Below, piece after piece: positions 32,209-41,600 of a stretch of 64,000 nt of DNA (its first letter is position 1; each line of letters starts with the position of its first letter). The notes below the pieces were generated by a model. That model was not told the origin of the DNA and made no database searches. It saw nothing but the letters and a program-made list of their open reading frames with translations. The stretch is from the NCBI GenBank assembly GCA_016794505.1, contig JAEUJZ010000104.1, positions 23,179-87,178 on the forward strand, written 5' to 3'. Both the position numbers and the translations under genes were made by a program. Source of the stretch: Myxococcales bacterium. GTDB taxonomy: Bacteria; Myxococcota_A; Polyangia; Palsa-1104; JAEUJZ01.

Positions 32209-35200
32209 AGACCCCGTCCGAAAGCACCGCCGCGCCCGACGAAAAGACCGATGTCCTGCGCCGCGCCCTAGTCGAGATTCGTGAGCTTCGGGCCCGCGTG
32301 CAGGCCGCCGAGTCCGCCACCCGCGAGTCCATCGCCGTGCTCGGCATCGGCTGCCGTTTTCCCGGGGGTGCGGATAGCCCGGCGGCCTTGTGGCGACAGC
32401 TGCTGGCGGGCAACGACGCGACGGGGGACGTCCCACCCGATCGCTGGGATGCCGGCGCGCTGTACGACCCCAACCCCGACGTCCCAGGACGCATGCACGT
32501 GCGGCGCGGGGCCTTTCTGCGCGATGTCTATGGCTTCGATGAGGCGTTCTTTGGCATCTCGGCCCGCGAAGCGCGCAGCATGGACCCGCAGCAGCGCCTG
32601 TTTCTGGAGGTAGCCTGGGAAGCCCTGGAAGACGCGGCCTGTGCCCCCGACCGTCTTCACAGCAGCCGCACCGGCGTGTTCGTCGGCATCTCGGGCAGTG
32701 ACTATGGCCAGCTCCTGTCTCCCGGCCTGGATCTGCGACAGCCCGATCTGTCTGGCGTCGACCCGTATGTTGGCTTGACTGCGTACAGCTTTGCGGCGGG
32801 GCGGCTGTCGTATGCCCTGGGTCTGCAGGGTCCAGCGCTCGCTATTGATACCGCGTGTTCGTCGTCGCTGGTCTCGGTTCACCTGGCCTGTCAAAGCCTT
32901 CGCCTGCGCGAATGCGATGTGGCCCTGGCCGGCGGTGTGAACCTGATGCTGTCGCCGATGACGCACTACGTGCTGTGCAAGGGCCGCGTGCTTTCGCCCG
33001 ATGGGCGCTGCCGGACCTTCGATGCGCGGGCCGATGGCTACGCTCGCGGTGAAGGCTGTGGTGTGGTCGTGCTGCGGCGTCTGCGCGATGCGCTGGCGGC
33101 GGGGGACCGCATCGTGGCGGTAATCCGCGGCTCGGCAGTGAACCAGGACGGCCCATCCAGCGGGCTGACGGTGCCAAGCGGAGCGGCGCAGCAGGCGGTG
33201 ATCCGCGCCGCTCTGCGTGCAGCCGCTGTGCCCCCGTCGGCCATCGACTATGTCGAAGCACATGGGACCGCGACGCCGCTTGGCGACCCCATCGAAGCGC
33301 GAGCCCTGGCCGCCGCGCTGTCGGAAGGGCGCCCGCCCGAGCGCCCGCTTTTGATCGGATCGCTAAAGACCAACATCGGCCACTTGGAAGCCAGCGCCGG
33401 GGTAGCCGGGCTGATCAAAGCGGCGCTGTCGCTATCGCACGCTCGCATCCCGGGCCAGCTACACCTGCAGCAGCCCAGTCCGCACATCGACTGGTCCAAG
33501 CTGCCGCTTCGCGTAGTCACCGCGCCGATAGACTTCCCGCCAACGGATGTCCCAGGCAGCGACGCAGCACCGCGAGCAAGCCTGGCCGGGGTTTCCTCGT
33601 TTGGCGCCAGCGGCACCAATGCCCACGCGATCCTGGAAGCCCCACCAGCGCCGCGTCCCACGACCCCGCCTTCGCGCCCAGCAGAGCTGCTTCTGCTGTC
33701 GGCTCGCAGCCCTGCCGCGCTGCGTGTTCTGGCCGAAAGCTACGCCGATCGCCTGGACCATCTGACGGGCGATGACTGGGTCGATTTCTGTTACACCGCC
33801 GTCACCGGACGAGCCTTGCGCATGCCGCAGCGGCTGGCGGTCCTGGGCACGGGGGCGGCTCAGCTGGCTGCCAGGCTGCGCGCGGCCGCGCAAGACACGG
33901 GCGATGCCAGCGACGGAATCTATCGCTCGGCCGGACCGCGAAGCACAGCGCCCAAGGTGGCCGTCCTGTTCCCCGGCCAGGGCGCGCAGCGAGTCGGCAT
34001 GGGAACCCAGCTGGCTGCCAGTCAGCCGGTGTTTCGCCGCTGCCTGGAAGAGTGCGGCACTCTGCTGCAGTCCCACCTGGATGTGCCGCTGTCCACACTG
34101 CTGTCTCCATCCGCAGACCCGCGATTTCTAAGCAACACCGCGTATGCTCAGCCGGCCCTGTTTGCCTTCGAGTGGGCGCTATGGACGCTGTATCGATCGC
34201 TGGGCGTCGAGCCGGTCGCGCTGTTTGGCCACTCCGTCGGTGAATACGTCGCGGCCTGCGCTGCCGGCGTGATGTCGCTGGCCGATGCACTGCAATTGGT
34301 AGCCCTGCGCGGTCGTCTGATGGCGCAGGCCCCAGGCGACGGAGGCATGGCTGCCCTGTTCGCATCCGAAGCCGATGTGGCGCGGCTGCTTGAGCCCTAT
34401 TCCGGTCAGCTGGCCACGGCCGCCCTGAACGGTCCCAGCGAGACCGTCGTGTCCGGCGATCGACGCGCGCTTGATGCGCTGTTGGCCGCCTTCGCCGCAC
34501 GGGGCGGACGCAGCCAGCGCCTGCTTGTTTCGCACGCCTTTCATTCGCCGCTGATGGATCCAGTTCTAGCCCCGCTGACCAGCGCTGTCGCTGCCGTGCG
34601 TCTAAGCCCGCCGCGTCTGCCCGTCGTGCTATGCACCAGCGGGCGCCTGGCCTGGGACGAGCTTGCGCACCCTGCGTACTACGCGACGCAGGCGCGGGCC
34701 GCAGTGCGCTTCGCCGACGCGGTGTCCACGTTGCGCACGCTGGGCGTCGAGGTCTTTCTGGAACTGGGCCCCGGCACCCAGCTAAGCAGCCTGCTGCGAC
34801 GCAGCGACGCGGCGCAGGGCACATCGATCGTGTCTGCCCAGCGCCCGCCCCGCGCGACCGATGCAACCGCACTGTTCGATCCGCCAGAGTCCACTCAGCT
34901 GCAGGCCAGCTTGGCCGCCTTGCACACGGCGGGTGTGAACCTGTCGCTGGACGCGCTGTACGCCGAAGAAGCCCGCCGCAAGCAGGCCCTGCCGACCTAT
35001 CCCTTTCAGCGCCGGCGGCATGTCGCGGAAGCGATCGACATCGCCCAGAAGGCGCCCGACGGGGAAGCAGGCCGGACCGCCCCAACGCCGCGCAGCCTGC
35101 TCGGCCAGCGGCTGCAGAGCCCGACCCTGCCGGCTGGAGGCGCGCTGTTTGCCACTACGCTGTCGGCGAGCGATCTGCCGGCGCTCTCCGACCATGCCGT

Positions 35201-37271
35201 GTATGGGCACACGGTGGTATCGGGTGCCGTGCTGCTAAGCCTGGCCAGCCAAGCCCTGCGCAATCTTGGCTGCGACGTCGGCGAGACGGTCGGGCAGGCC
35301 TTTTCCGACGTGCGTTTCGAGCGCCCCTTGGTCTTTCACAGCGGTCGCCCGGCCGATCCGCGCGATCTCGCAGCCCCCCATCCTGACCGTCTTCAGGCCA
35401 GCAGCGCCCGCGTCGTCCACACGCAGCTTCTGCCACAGCCCGACTGCACGTTTGCCTTTCGCATCAGCAGTCACGAAAGCGGCACATCGGCAAGCAGCAC
35501 GGTCCACGTCGTCGGCTGCATCCGGGCCCTGCCAGCGTCGGAAAAATCGCCAGAGCACCGCGATGTCGCGGCCATTCGTGCCCGCTGTCCCGACCAGCAG
35601 TCGGGCGAGACGTTCTATCGCGATCTGTGGCGCGCCGGTGAACACGAGCTGGGCGCCAGCTTCCGCACGATCACTGCCATCTGGCGGCGCGACGGCGAGG
35701 CCCTGGTCGAGCTGCGCAGTCCCGCCGAGTCAGTGCTGCGTCCAACCGGCTGTCCGCTGGAGGTCCCCACCGCTGTGCTTTCTGACATCGCGGTGTCGGA
35801 AGTCTATGGCCAGGCGCTGATGCCCGCGACGCCCGACTACCTGCAGCTGGCGCAGCGGCCGGACGTGACCTTCGTCGGCCACAGCGCGGGACAAAGCCGC
35901 GTGTGGATGCCGCACCTGGACGCCGCCCGCTTCGCGCATGCAGTGGTGACGTCGTTCGACGGTCAGCAGCTGGTTGGTGACGTCGAGCTGCTGTCTGCTG
36001 AGGGCGAGGTGCTGACCCGCGTCGAAGGGCTGTGTGTGCAGCGCATTGATCGTTCGCTTCTGGCCCGTGCTGTCGCGCGTGCAAGTCGGGCACAACCGGG
36101 CCTGCCGTCGGCTGATCAGGCGCCCACACCGCAGCCTGGATCGCAGCGAGTGGATCTGCGCGGGGCCACACAGGAACAGACCGAAGCCCGCCTTGAGCAT
36201 CGCTTGACCACCCTCTTGCGGTCGCTGCTCGGAGGCGACTCTTCGTCCATAAACCCGCACCTGCCGCTGCAAGACCAGGGCGTCGATTCGCTGCTTGGGG
36301 TCGAGCTGCGCGCGGCCGTGCTAGCCGACCTCGGCGATGCTCCGCCGATTGCCGACTTCTTGGCGGGACAGACGCTGCGCGGACTGGTCCAGCTGCTGGT
36401 CGAGCGCGTCCATCCGCCCCGCGTATCGCCCTCGATTGGCCAGCCGCGTCCGACGCCGCCGCCCGCGTCGCTTTCACCACACAGCGATCGCTGGCTGCGC
36501 CGCATCCACCTTCCCCAGCAGTCGGACGAGCGCCTGGATCTGCCGGTGCCTGCCGTTCGCCTGATCTGCTTCCCACACGGCGGTGGCGGACCGGCGGCGT
36601 TCATTCCGTGGCGCCGCTTGCTGCCCCAGGGCGCCGAAGTCTACGTCGTGCAGGCACCGGGACGCGAAGACCGCCTGCGTGAAGCGCCGATTCACGATTG
36701 GGCGCCCATGCTCGACGAGCTAGCGGCCGCGCTGACCCCACTTTTGCACCAGCCCTGCGCCTTTTTCGGAGCCAGCCTGGGTGCCCTATTGGCCTATGAG
36801 CTGACGCGAGAGCTACGTCGACGCGTGGCGCCGCTGCCGCGCCTGCTGTTGGTGGCGGCCAGCCCTGCCCCTGATCTAGATCTCACCCAGATCGCCGGCA
36901 TCAATCCGCTGCGGCACGCACAAACCGCCCGCGGGACCGATCTACTGCTGCACCTGCGCAGCCTGGGCACCATCCCCGACGCACTGCTGCGCGATCCGGC
37001 GACGCTGGACCTGCTGTTGCCCGCCCTGCGCGCCGACCTGGGGCTGTTTTTGGGCTATCGCCACCGTCCAGAGCCTCCCCTGTCGCTGCCGATCCACGCC
37101 TTCGCCGGACGACAGGACGCGCTGATTCGCCCCGAGCTTCTGGCCGGCTGGGGCGAGCACACCGACGCGTTGGCCACCTTGCAGCTACTGCCCGGCGAGC
37201 ACTTGTTCTATCGGTCGCACGCCGCCCAGCTTCTGCCGCTGATCTTCGCAGCGCTTTCGCAGGTCGCCTGA
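32205..37271 (+). CDS. Terminal type I PKS module, KS-AT-DH-ACP-TE
   Basis: ATGA overlap with the previous stop, GGAG five bases before the ATG; product 1688 aa with an N-terminal docking helix. KS: Cys218, with HGTAT in place of HGTGT. AT: Ser677 in GHSVGE and HAFH, malonyl type. There is no KR or ER, yet a dehydratase-fold domain follows the AT (about 960-1290): His997 and Gly1001 are kept but the motif proline is Ser1006, and the Asp is uncertain. With no hydroxyl made in this module it is either non-functional, acts on another beta-carbon, or does something else such as ring formation. ACP Ser1362. The C-terminal thioesterase (about 1445-1688) resembles type II/RifR-like enzymes (FPHGGG, PGRE) with Ser1524 in GASLG, a likely Asp in FAGRQDA and His1666. 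As the only TE seen, and last in the operon, it probably releases the finished chain. Confidence 0.95.
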   Translation: MKTPSESTAAPDEKTDVLRRALVEIRELRARVQAAESATRESIAVLGIGCRFPGGADSPAALWRQLLAGNDATGDVPPDRWDAGALYDPNPDVPGRMHVRRGAFLRDVYGFDEAFFGISAREARSMDPQQRLFLEVAWEALEDAACAPDRLHSSRTGVFVGISGSDYGQLLSPGLDLRQPDLSGVDPYVGLTAYSFAAGRLSYALGLQGPALAIDTACSSSLVSVHLACQSLRLRECDVALAGGVNLMLSPMTHYVLCKGRVLSPDGRCRTFDARADGYARGEGCGVVVLRRLRDALAAGDRIVAVIRGSAVNQDGPSSGLTVPSGAAQQAVIRAALRAAAVPPSAIDYVEAHGTATPLGDPIEARALAAALSEGRPPERPLLIGSLKTNIGHLEASAGVAGLIKAALSLSHARIPGQLHLQQPSPHIDWSKLPLRVVTAPIDFPPTDVPGSDAAPRASLAGVSSFGASGTNAHAILEAPPAPRPTTPPSRPAELLLLSARSPAALRVLAESYADRLDHLTGDDWVDFCYTAVTGRALRMPQRLAVLGTGAAQLAARLRAAAQDTGDASDGIYRSAGPRSTAPKVAVLFPGQGAQRVGMGTQLAASQPVFRRCLEECGTLLQSHLDVPLSTLLSPSADPRFLSNTAYAQPALFAFEWALWTLYRSLGVEPVALFGHSVGEYVAACAAGVMSLADALQLVALRGRLMAQAPGDGGMAALFASEADVARLLEPYSGQLATAALNGPSETVVSGDRRALDALLAAFAARGGRSQRLLVSHAFHSPLMDPVLAPLTSAVAAVRLSPPRLPVVLCTSGRLAWDELAHPAYYATQARAAVRFADAVSTLRTLGVEVFLELGPGTQLSSLLRRSDAAQGTSIVSAQRPPRATDATALFDPPESTQLQASLAALHTAGVNLSLDALYAEEARRKQALPTYPFQRRRHVAEAIDIAQKAPDGEAGRTAPTPRSLLGQRLQSPTLPAGGALFATTLSASDLPALSDHAVYGHTVVSGAVLLSLASQALRNLGCDVGETVGQAFSDVRFERPLVFHSGRPADPRDLAAPHPDRLQASSARVVHTQLLPQPDCTFAFRISSHESGTSASSTVHVVGCIRALPASEKSPEHRDVAAIRARCPDQQSGETFYRDLWRAGEHELGASFRTITAIWRRDGEALVELRSPAESVLRPTGCPLEVPTAVLSDIAVSEVYGQALMPATPDYLQLAQRPDVTFVGHSAGQSRVWMPHLDAARFAHAVVTSFDGQQLVGDVELLSAEGEVLTRVEGLCVQRIDRSLLARAVARASRAQPGLPSADQAPTPQPGSQRVDLRGATQEQTEARLEHRLTTLLRSLLGGDSSSINPHLPLQDQGVDSLLGVELRAAVLADLGDAPPIADFLAGQTLRGLVQLLVERVHPPRVSPSIGQPRPTPPPASLSPHSDRWLRRIHLPQQSDERLDLPVPAVRLICFPHGGGGPAAFIPWRRLLPQGAEVYVVQAPGREDRLREAPIHDWAPMLDELAAALTPLLHQPCAFFGASLGALLAYELTRELRRRVAPLPRLLLVAASPAPDLDLTQIAGINPLRHAQTARGTDLLLHLRSLGTIPDALLRDPATLDLLLPALRADLGLFLGYRHRPEPPLSLPIHAFAGRQDALIRPELLAGWGEHTDALATLQLLPGEHLFYRSHAAQLLPLIFAALSQVA

Positions 37272-37291
37272 AACGATCCGCAAAATCGCCA

Positions 37292-37330
37292 GCCCCGTCG
37301 TGGCAGTGGCTGCGGCTTTTTCGGCGGGGT
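37292..37330. terminator. Possible hairpin terminator between convergent genes
   Basis: The 87-base gap between the convergent PKS and reductase genes holds an imperfect 9-bp stem (GCCCCGTCG at 37292-37300 against CGGCGGGGT at 37322-37330, two G-T pairs). The loop contains a small GCAG/CTGC hairpin and a run of five T. It could end transcription from the left. The T-run falls inside the larger stem-loop, so the exact structure is uncertain. Confidence 0.35.
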
Positions 37331-37358
37331 CTGTTTGGCCGTGGTTTCTTGGGCCAGG

Positions 37359-38516
37359 CTATTCGCGGTTGATGGAAAACGCGGTGTAAAAGCCAAGCTC
37401 GCCGGCCGTCGAGGCGCGGGATAGCTCGGGAATCTCGTCGAAGCGATAGATGCGCTGATCCATGATCGGCAGCCAGCCATGCTGTTCGGCATATTCCGTC
37501 GCGGCCACGCCCTGCGGATACCGCGCATAGTGGGTGTGGATGAACTGATGGCGGGCGATGCACTCGCCGGCGCGCAGAAACGACAGGTTCATGCCTTCGC
37601 GCCAGCCCGCAGTGGTGACCACCCCTTGCCGAGCCAGGGCGCGCAGCGTCGCACGAAAGACCGGCGTCCCGATGTAATCGATGAACACGTGCACCTTTTC
37701 CCCATCGGTCAGGCGATTCACTTCGCGTAGAAAGATCGACTCGGCAACGATGTACGCGCGGCGATACTCAGGCTCGCTGGCAAAGCGTGCTTCGTCGAAG
37801 TTCAGGTCGGCGAACAGTCGGCGATCCAGCGCGGCAAGCCCCAGCTGCGCGATGTGCGAAAGCCGCCGCTCGCTGGCTGAAATCGCCACGGAATGGCAGC
37901 CGTGCCGCTGGGCAAGCTCTAGCTCGGCCAGGGTGGTGCCACCGCCCCAGCCAAAGACATGGGGACGTGGAAGCTCGTCGGCGGGAAGCTGCAGGCGCAG
38001 CGTGCCAAACGCCAGCTCCCAGTTCGACCATGCGGTGATGTGGCTGCCGGAAAACGCGGCCCATCGCGGCAGGGCATGCCGCGTCCCTGGCGGCAGCGGC
38101 AGAAGCTCGTGCCGACGCAGGATCATGCGTGTCGACAGGCAGCCCATGGTGCCCGTGGCGTCATAGGCCAGCGCCTTTTCCGGATAGCCATAGCGGTCAA
38201 TGCCCGAGGCGCTAAACAGCATGGCCAGCTGCCCTTCACGTACTCCCACCACGTCGGCCCCCACCTGAAGCACGCGCACCACGCCAGCGTTGCCCAGGAT
38301 GACGCGGGGCTCGCCGCGCTGCTTGCAGACGTCAATCGGTTTGCGCTGCAGCGCGTGGTACATGTTCGCGCCCCAGGCGCCATACAGCGGCTCCGCGAGC
38401 ACTTCGTCGGCAGCGATCGCGCGCAGAGAGAACTCCTCAAAGCGAAGCTCAGCCGGCTTGCCAACTTCGTCGGGTCGAGCTGGATACAGAAACCATGCCT
38501 GCGCACGCTGTGTCAT
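37359..38516 (-). CDS. Medium-chain dehydrogenase/reductase (zinc-ADH/CCR-like)
   Basis: 385 aa, read after the minus-strand PKS genes. The start has GAAAGG five bases before the ATG. The protein looks like a medium-chain dehydrogenase/reductase: an N-terminal GroES-like half (about 1-165), then a Rossmann half whose glycine loop reads GWGGGT near residue 190, followed by a substrate-binding end. Parts of the C-terminal half recall crotonyl-CoA carboxylase/reductase-like proteins, but at 385 aa it is shorter than the usual 410-450 and I cannot find the diagnostic carboxylase residues. It may be a trans-acting enoyl reductase, an enzyme supplying an unusual extender unit, or a post-assembly reductase. 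The AT with an xAGH motif at 25999-32208 makes extender supply worth considering, but that is inference. Confidence 0.8.
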   Translation of the reverse strand: MTQRAQAWFLYPARPDEVGKPAELRFEEFSLRAIAADEVLAEPLYGAWGANMYHALQRKPIDVCKQRGEPRVILGNAGVVRVLQVGADVVGVREGQLAMLFSASGIDRYGYPEKALAYDATGTMGCLSTRMILRRHELLPLPPGTRHALPRWAAFSGSHITAWSNWELAFGTLRLQLPADELPRPHVFGWGGGTTLAELELAQRHGCHSVAISASERRLSHIAQLGLAALDRRLFADLNFDEARFASEPEYRRAYIVAESIFLREVNRLTDGEKVHVFIDYIGTPVFRATLRALARQGVVTTAGWREGMNLSFLRAGECIARHQFIHTHYARYPQGVAATEYAEQHGWLPIMDQRIYRFDEIPELSRASTAGELGFYTAFSINRE

Positions 38517-38669
38517 AGAGGCCTTTCTTTTGTTGGGTTGCAGCGGGGATAATCGTGGGTTTATCCGGCAATCATGTGGATTATTTTAATACATTACATA
38601 ATGCAAATAACCATATCAATCAGTAAATAAAAACCGGTGCCGGATTGTTATCACCCAAATAACTTTTCC
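38517..38669 (-). promoter_or_regulatory. AT-rich intergenic region with possible promoter and weak terminator
   Basis: This 153-base gap is strikingly AT-rich for the locus and separates the last minus-strand PKS from the reductase gene. Next to the PKS stop, minus-strand CCGGCACCGG (38634-38643) is followed by TTTTTATTT, a weak terminator-like element. Further on are TTGATA (38614-38619) and, 17 bases later, TAATGT (38591-38596), as well as TAAAAT (38583-38588), so a separate promoter for the reductase is plausible. CATTACATAATG nearby is a near-palindrome. None of these matches is strong. Confidence 0.35.
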
Positions 38670-41600
38670 CTACTGGTCAATCAGGCCCACGATGTGGGCG
38701 GTCATGGCAGCGACGTGGGGACAGTCCAGGGCTAGGCTGTTGGGAAGCTCGGTGCCCAGCGCATGCGACAGCACCTTGACCAGATCCAGGCCCAGCATGG
38801 AATCCATGCCTAGCTCGTCCAGGCGCTGCTCGGGCTTCAGGGCATAGCCGGCGGGCAGACCCAAGACGCTGCGCACCGCCGCATCGACCTGGGCCAGAAC
38901 CTGGCTATGTCGTTCGCTGGGAAAGCACTGCGCAAGCTGTGCCCACGGGCCAAGCAGCAGCGCATCGGGCGCGGGCGCGGACGAATCCGTCGGGGTCGGG
39001 GGCGCAGCGCGGGCCGCCCCAAGGTCCGCGGGCCGTAGCTCTTCCATTGGCAGCCGAGACGACAACAGCGCGGGCAGGGGCGCGTGGGTCGCGACGTGTG
39101 CCAGATCCGGCACGCGCAGGCCGACCAGGGCCAGGCTTGCGGGAACGCAGTCAATCGTCGCAATACAGGCTGCCAGCGTCGACAGCAGCGAGGGCACAGG
39201 CAGGGCCTCGATGCCACGCCGCTCGCACTCTTCGGCGCGTAGCTCGGCCGCCATGCCGATACCAGCCACCGGGCCCAAAGCCAAGCTGACCGTCGGCAGA
39301 CCGCGAGCCCGCTGCGCTTGCGCCCAGGCATCCAGGGCAGAATTGGCAGCTGCATAGGCCGCTTGACCTGGGTTGCCAAACCAGGCCGCCACGGAGGACA
39401 GACATACGAAAAACTGCAGCTCGGCACCGCAGCACTCGATCAGGTTCTGCGCCCCACGCAGCTTGGGAACCAGCACTCGATCGAAGTCTGCGGCGGTCAG
39501 CTTGGCCAGGGCTGCGTCGTGCAGCACACCGGCGGCGTGGAGGATGCCGCCAATCGGCGGCAGCTGCCCCATTCGACACGGCGAAAGGGCGGCTTCCAGC
39601 CCCTGCGCGCAGCCAACGTCGACTGCCAACAGCCGCAGGTCGGCGTTCGCAAAGCGGGATCGTAGGCTGCCCCAAGATCGGCGGGTGGCGTCGGGCAGAT
39701 CGGATTCAGCGCGGCGACTGAGCACCAGCACATGGCGGGCTCCCTGCAGAAGAAGGCTGTGGACGATGGCAAGACCCAGGCCGCCCAGGCCACCGCTGAC
39801 GACGTAGCAGCGATCATCGCGTAGCTCGCCGCGGAACAGACGGCTGGGCAGAGCTTCGCGCTGGGCCCAGGGGGCGGGCTGCAAGTGGGGGCGAAGGAGT
39901 GTCCCATCGCGCCAGGCCCATTCCTGCAGGCCTCGCGGGACCTTGGCGACCGCGTGGCTGATCTGCGTAGCTAGCTTGGCTAGGTCCACCGGGGCGCCTT
40001 GCGACGGGCCTTCGACGCCATCGGGGCCGACTGCCGCGCTCAGATCGTAGAGGGCGCAGCAGCGCCCGGGGTGCTCGCTGTCGAAGCAGCGCAGCAGCCC
40101 CCAAATGGCTGCCTGACTGGGATCGAGTCGGTCATCGGGGCGGGCAGCGACGGCACCGCGAGTAACGACATGCAGTCGCATGCTGGATTGTCGAGCAGCC
40201 TGCTGCTGCAGCGCCAACGAGCTTGCAGTCAGCGCTGCTCCCGACAAGGACAGCGGGCGCAGATCAACGACGTGCAGGGCAGCCTCCGGTCGCCCGAGGG
40301 TGGTCAGATCGGCCCAGCCCGTGGTCGCATCGCGATGCGTGACCCACGGCACCAGCGTCACCTGGTGACCGTCGCTGACCAGCGCATCCCGCAGCCGCAG
40401 ACCGCTACCGAACGCATCGTCCAGCACGGCGATGTGGCCCGGTCGCGGTGACGGTTCCAAAACCGGCGTGGTGTCGCCCATCGGCTGCCACTCCACCGCC
40501 CACAGACGACGGCGGTCGGCATGCGGGATCTGCCCCTGTTGTTCTTCGGACGAGACCGTCTCGCTGCGCACGCCACGCAGCGACAGCAGCGGAGCCCCCG
40601 AGCTGCCAAGCAGGTCCAGGTCACACTCGCCCCCGGCAACCGGCCGCGCACGCAGCCACAAGCGGCCAGTTCCAGCAGACGATGCCGCAGCCCCATGGGC
40701 ATGGCCTAGCTGCAGGCTACGAATCGACTGCAGTCGGAATGCCGATCCCCCCTGCGGCTCGGTGCAGCCCAAGGCAACCAGGCCCGCCACCCAGGCGAAG
40801 CGCAGCAGGGCGAATAGCTCGGCTCCTTTCGCGGACTGCGGATCGAATTGGCCGGGGAGCTGTACGTGCCAGTCGTCCCCGTGCCGCCAAGCGCGGGTCA
40901 CCGGCGCAAGCGACGTGGGTCCCAGGCCAAGCGAGCGTACGCACTGCGTCCAGTCGATGGGCTGCGCTCCGTCGGGGACAGCCGCGAGCAGGTCGGTTGC
41001 AGGCACATCTGAACGCGCGACACGCTGCGCCCGCAGGTGGGCAATCCAGCCGGATTGCTCGACCGCAGCGGGGCGACTGGCCACCAGCAGCGCGCCCCCC
41101 GGAGCGTCCACCAAGACCTGCCAACGTCGAAGATCGTCCCCCCAAAGAGCAGGCGGCAGTCCAACTTCAACATCACGCAGCGCGACATCGCTGCGCCCGG
41201 TCGCACGCGCGCCCAGCAGCGCCTGCACCACGTACACCAGCGTCGACGCAGCCAGCGAATCTGCCTTTCCCTCAGCCTCCCCAGATAGGGCTGAAAAAGT
41301 GCTCGCGCTCAGATCCTGTTCGGCAATCCAAAGAGGCAGAGGCAGCGCAAAGCGGCGTCCCAGCCAATCGGAATCCCGGTCTGGCGACACCTGCGGTGCG
41401 CCCGACAGAGACGGTAACGCCATCGATGACGCGGCGGTCGATGACGCGGCCCTGGACGGCGACGCGGTCGAAGCCGGCGAAGGAGCAGTCGGTCGAGGAG
41501 CCGCCCACAGCGCAGTGCGCTCGAACGGATAGGTGGGCAAAGCCACGCGCTGACCGGGCTGTCCATCGTGAAACGCTCTCCAGCGAACGCCCAGGCCAAC

